Source: Syntrophaceae bacterium UBA6087 (GTDB lineage Bacteria; Desulfobacterota; Desulfomonilia; UBA1062). Taken from it: DNA of 64,000 nt. The notes under the pieces were generated by a model. That model was not told where the DNA came from, ran no database searches, and worked only from the letters and a program-made list of their open reading frames with translations. The stretch lies in contig DIXF01000012.1 of NCBI GenBank assembly GCA_002448235.1, forward strand, positions 1-64,000, in the 5' to 3' direction. Positions 61,642-64,000 of the stretch are shown here, in pieces. Both the position numbers and the translations under genes were made by a program. Position 1 is the first letter of the stretch. The number at the start of each line of letters is the position of its first letter.

Positions 61642-62784
61642 TTAAGAAGATAAGAAATACTGGCCATAGAAGATCGATCTGAATAGACGCTCGTATTCCC
61701 CCACCTTTTTGTCGAGAGAATAGTTTTGAATGACAAATAACCTGCCATCCTTAGAGAAACGATCTCTCAATTTGCTATCATTTAAAACCAGGAGTAATGT
61801 ATCAGTCAACTTTCTTTCATCATTGAGAGGAAAAAGAAGACCGTTTACATCATGTTCAACTACTTCGCTTATTCCTAGCACATCGGAACCTACTACCGGC
61901 ACACCACAAGCCATCCCTTCCAATATCGTTAGGGGAAGGCCTTCATATTGGGAAGGCAAACAAATTATATCAAGGATACTAAGTAACTCTGGGATATCCT
62001 CTCGTTGGCCAAGAAAATGAATTTTATCAGATACGCTCGTTTGATTAGCAAAACTTTGAATCTCTCCATTCATGCAGTCTAACCCAATTAAGATTAGCCT
62101 TACATCCTTCATCACCTTCACCACATTTACGAAAGCTGAAATAAGGAGTTTGTGATTTTTTTCAGGTCTTAGGTTTGCAACCATACCAATTGTTTTCTCA
62201 TGTAACTGCAATCCAATATCTTGTTTAATTTTGCTCTCTACTTTTTTCTTATAAATATCTAAATCTACGCCATTGGAAATCTGACATATTTTTATAGGGT
62301 TTATTCTTAATCTGTGTAAATAATAATCCTCAATTTGCTTAGATATTGCAACGAGAGCATCAGATTTTCTAAGCATAATAATATTTAGTATCTTCTTGGC
62401 TATTGGAAGCTGTTCCAGTTGCCATCGAGAATGTTCAGTATAAATAAGCTTTATCGATGTTCCAATTGTTGCGATAAAAGAATAGATAAAAGGGTAATAA
62501 TGATGAGCGTTTATAATGTCAATTTTTTCTTTGTTTAAAATTTTCCTGAATCGTTGATAAAAATTTATATCATTTTTTTTCTTTTTTAACAAAACATGGA
62601 CCTTTATTCCTATCTCTTCATATAAATACCGAACAGGGCCATCTTCAAAACTTATAATAATAACTGAGAAATGTTTCCGATCAAGCTTCCTTGCAATGTC
62701 ATATACAACATGTTCAGATCCACCCATACCAATAAGTGTCCATGATACAAATGCAACCACTATTTTTTCATCAGACATTTTCAT
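61642..62784 (-). CDS. Glycosyltransferase family 4
   Basis: A GT-B enzyme of 380 residues. N-terminal domain has MGGSEHVVYDIARKL; the C-terminal nucleotide-sugar site carries IGMVANLRPEKNHKLLISAF and the GT4 E-x7-E motif in PSQYEGLPLTILEGMACGVPVVGSD. Adds a sugar to a lipid-linked or surface glycan; donor and acceptor unknown. It starts 70 bp after the acetyltransferase gene. Confidence 0.93.
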   Translation of the reverse strand: MKMSDEKIVVAFVSWTLIGMGGSEHVVYDIARKLDRKHFSVIIISFEDGPVRYLYEEIGIKVHVLLKKKKNDINFYQRFRKILNKEKIDIINAHHYYPFIYSFIATIGTSIKLIYTEHSRWQLEQLPIAKKILNIIMLRKSDALVAISKQIEDYYLHRLRINPIKICQISNGVDLDIYKKKVESKIKQDIGLQLHEKTIGMVANLRPEKNHKLLISAFVNVVKVMKDVRLILIGLDCMNGEIQSFANQTSVSDKIHFLGQREDIPELLSILDIICLPSQYEGLPLTILEGMACGVPVVGSDVLGISEVVEHDVNGLLFPLNDERKLTDTLLLVLNDSKLRDRFSKDGRLFVIQNYSLDKKVGEYERLFRSIFYGQYFLSS

Positions 62785-62854
62785 TTGTTGTTTAGAAACT
62801 CCAATTATTAATTCTTAAGAGTTTAAGGATCGCTTCTAGTAAATAGAGCTATCT

Positions 62855-63964
62855 CTACTCTTCGAATAAATCTGCTTCCCATGCATCACCGTCCGCCTCG
62901 CTATAGGTGAGATACCAATTCTGAATATTAGAAATGTATCCCGTCGAGTATTGCTTTTCCCAATTTGAAACCATAAACGGCTGTGTAGTTTTTGACCTTA
63001 TAAATCCTAATTTTTTAATTTCTCTAATAAATAGAGGATACGTACACATGATTTCAATATGTGAAGATTTAAATTTATTAAGGTATTCAATACATTTGCA
63101 TATTAAAGCCTGAAATACTTTCGGCTTTGATGGATCAACCAAAATATCAAGTATTGTCCCCCTGACGTAACCATTATGATTATCCTTTTTCATAACAACA
63201 TACCCAGACAGAATGCCATCTGCGTCATAAGCTATAAATTTCTTATACTTATTAAAAGGCTTTGAAATGAATTTCCAGTTAAGGTATTTTTGGTCTCTTG
63301 TAACTATGATTCCAAAATGATTTGATATTGAATTAAAAAAAGCATGGATGTCTTCGCCGAATTTGTTGACTTCAACTATTTTAATATCTTTGAAAGTATA
63401 AAACTTTAATATATTAAGCGGAATATTCAAAATGCATAGTCCTATTTTTATTAACCTTGAAAGGATAGTAGACAACATATTGTTCGCCGATTTCCGCTTA
63501 ATGAAAGGATATGGATCAAATATCTTCAAGAATGGATTAAATCCTTGAACATCCTTCCAGCCACTCTTCAAATACAGATAATGATTATGTTCATTGAACC
63601 ATATTGCTCCAGCTAGGCCACTCGATTGACCCTTAATCCCTTGAAGAAGAATCTTTCCAAGGCCCTTACCCCTATATTGCTTTGCTAAATAGGTATCATG
63701 CGACATGTATCCACGTTTAGCTTTCCCTTGGATGGTAAAATCCAAAGGCATATAACCAACCATTCCGATAACCTTATTTTTCTCTAATAATAAATAATAT
63801 GGACTATCATCTTCTATGCATGGGTTGTGTTCAGTTAGCCATGTGAACAGGAGTTCTCTGTTGCCCATTTGTTCTGAATCATATATTTCTTTCCAAAGTT
63901 CCTTTACATCTTCAAGATATATTTTACTATATTTTACTACTTGGAATGATTCTTCATTTTTCAT
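62855..63964 (-). CDS. GNAT-family N-acetyltransferase
   Basis: Acetyl-CoA site is YLAKQYRGKGLGKILLQGI (R/Q-G-x-G-x-A/G pattern) within the first 120 residues. The 369-residue length exceeds a simple GNAT domain, and a second GNAT-like half is possible (VDPSKPKVFQALICKCIEYLNK). This layout resembles sugar-acetylating or FemAB-like enzymes of polysaccharide clusters. Substrate unknown. An upstream gene appears to end 3 bp before its start. Confidence 0.8.
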   Translation of the reverse strand: MKNEESFQVVKYSKIYLEDVKELWKEIYDSEQMGNRELLFTWLTEHNPCIEDDSPYYLLLEKNKVIGMVGYMPLDFTIQGKAKRGYMSHDTYLAKQYRGKGLGKILLQGIKGQSSGLAGAIWFNEHNHYLYLKSGWKDVQGFNPFLKIFDPYPFIKRKSANNMLSTILSRLIKIGLCILNIPLNILKFYTFKDIKIVEVNKFGEDIHAFFNSISNHFGIIVTRDQKYLNWKFISKPFNKYKKFIAYDADGILSGYVVMKKDNHNGYVRGTILDILVDPSKPKVFQALICKCIEYLNKFKSSHIEIMCTYPLFIREIKKLGFIRSKTTQPFMVSNWEKQYSTGYISNIQNWYLTYSEADGDAWEADLFEE

Positions 63965-63966
63965 TA

Positions 63967-63999
63967 TTATCGCCTTCTATCAATGAATCTAAGAAACCT
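63967..63999 (-). CDS. Probable 3' end of a further minus-strand gene (partial)
   Basis: Ten sense codons and a TAA (reading RFLRFIDRRR-stop) run in from the window edge and finish 2 bp before the acetyltransferase start. This fits a neighbouring gene of the same operon, but too little is visible to name it. Confidence 0.2.
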   Translation of the reverse strand, partial: RFLRFIDRRR

Positions 64000-64000
64000 T

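Overview
This 64 kb window is chromosomal DNA from a Gram-negative bacterium. Supporting markers are prolipoprotein diacylglyceryl transferase, lipobox lipoproteins, a Kdo-kinase-like protein, AsmA, HflKC and a class I adenylate cyclase. The mix of CarD, a PIN/TRAM membrane protein beside ispDF, sigma-54 response regulator, crotonase and an ADP-forming acyl-CoA synthetase subunit suggests an anaerobic Desulfobacterota (deltaproteobacterial) lineage, perhaps a syntroph. That placement is inference from gene content. Codon choice is GC-rich up to about 54.7 kb, and the DNA is clearly AT-rich after that.

Layout. 0.2-2.7 kb: tRNA-Thr(CGT) and a polar amino acid ABC transporter operon (minus). 3.0-6.5 kb: a TetR regulator, a crotonase, and a translationally coupled radical SAM/amidohydrolase pair, ending in a hairpin terminator. 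6.9-11.3 kb: a multi-PAS hybrid histidine kinase overlapping an ADP-ribosylglycohydrolase gene, then a flavin-binding protein. 11.4-14.3 kb: a zinc-type ABC operon (regulator-znuA-znuC-znuB, minus) with a readable promoter and operator. 14.3-23.1 kb: hflKC, an alpha/beta hydrolase, a rhomboid protease, two small secreted or membrane proteins, two pseudopilins, DUF523-purN-purM, and a candidate small RNA. 23.3-26.5 kb: a sensor kinase with a sigma-54 response regulator. 26.5-34.4 kb: mixed housekeeping genes including a release-factor-like protein, an MlaF-type ATPase coupled to a nitrilase-family enzyme, class I adenylate cyclase and lgt. 34.7-42.3 kb: carD, PIN/TRAM, ispD, ispF, cysS, uvrB, Kdo-kinase-like and a convergent acyltransferase. 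43-54.7 kb: tRNA-Phe(GAA), a 59-residue membrane protein behind an enhancer-like array, AsmA, an iron alcohol dehydrogenase, slyX, an acyl-CoA synthetase subunit, a decayed ugd copy, a nucleotidyltransferase toxin-antitoxin-like pair, and intact ugd. 54.7-64 kb: an AT-rich surface-polysaccharide island (minus) with a wrecked IS3/IS256 composite and three copies of a 75-bp repeat.

Regulatory structure is the most distinctive part. Two places carry spaced enhancer-like repeats 90-190 bp upstream of a -24/-12-like promoter (TGGCAY-N5-TTGAA): one would drive the candidate sRNA next to the NtrC-type two-component system, the other the 59-residue membrane protein. The sRNA terminator resembles the terminator at 6.7 kb, sharing an anti-Shine-Dalgarno CCTCCTC and a stem closed by GGATGG/CCATCC. 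These are predictions from the sequence alone.
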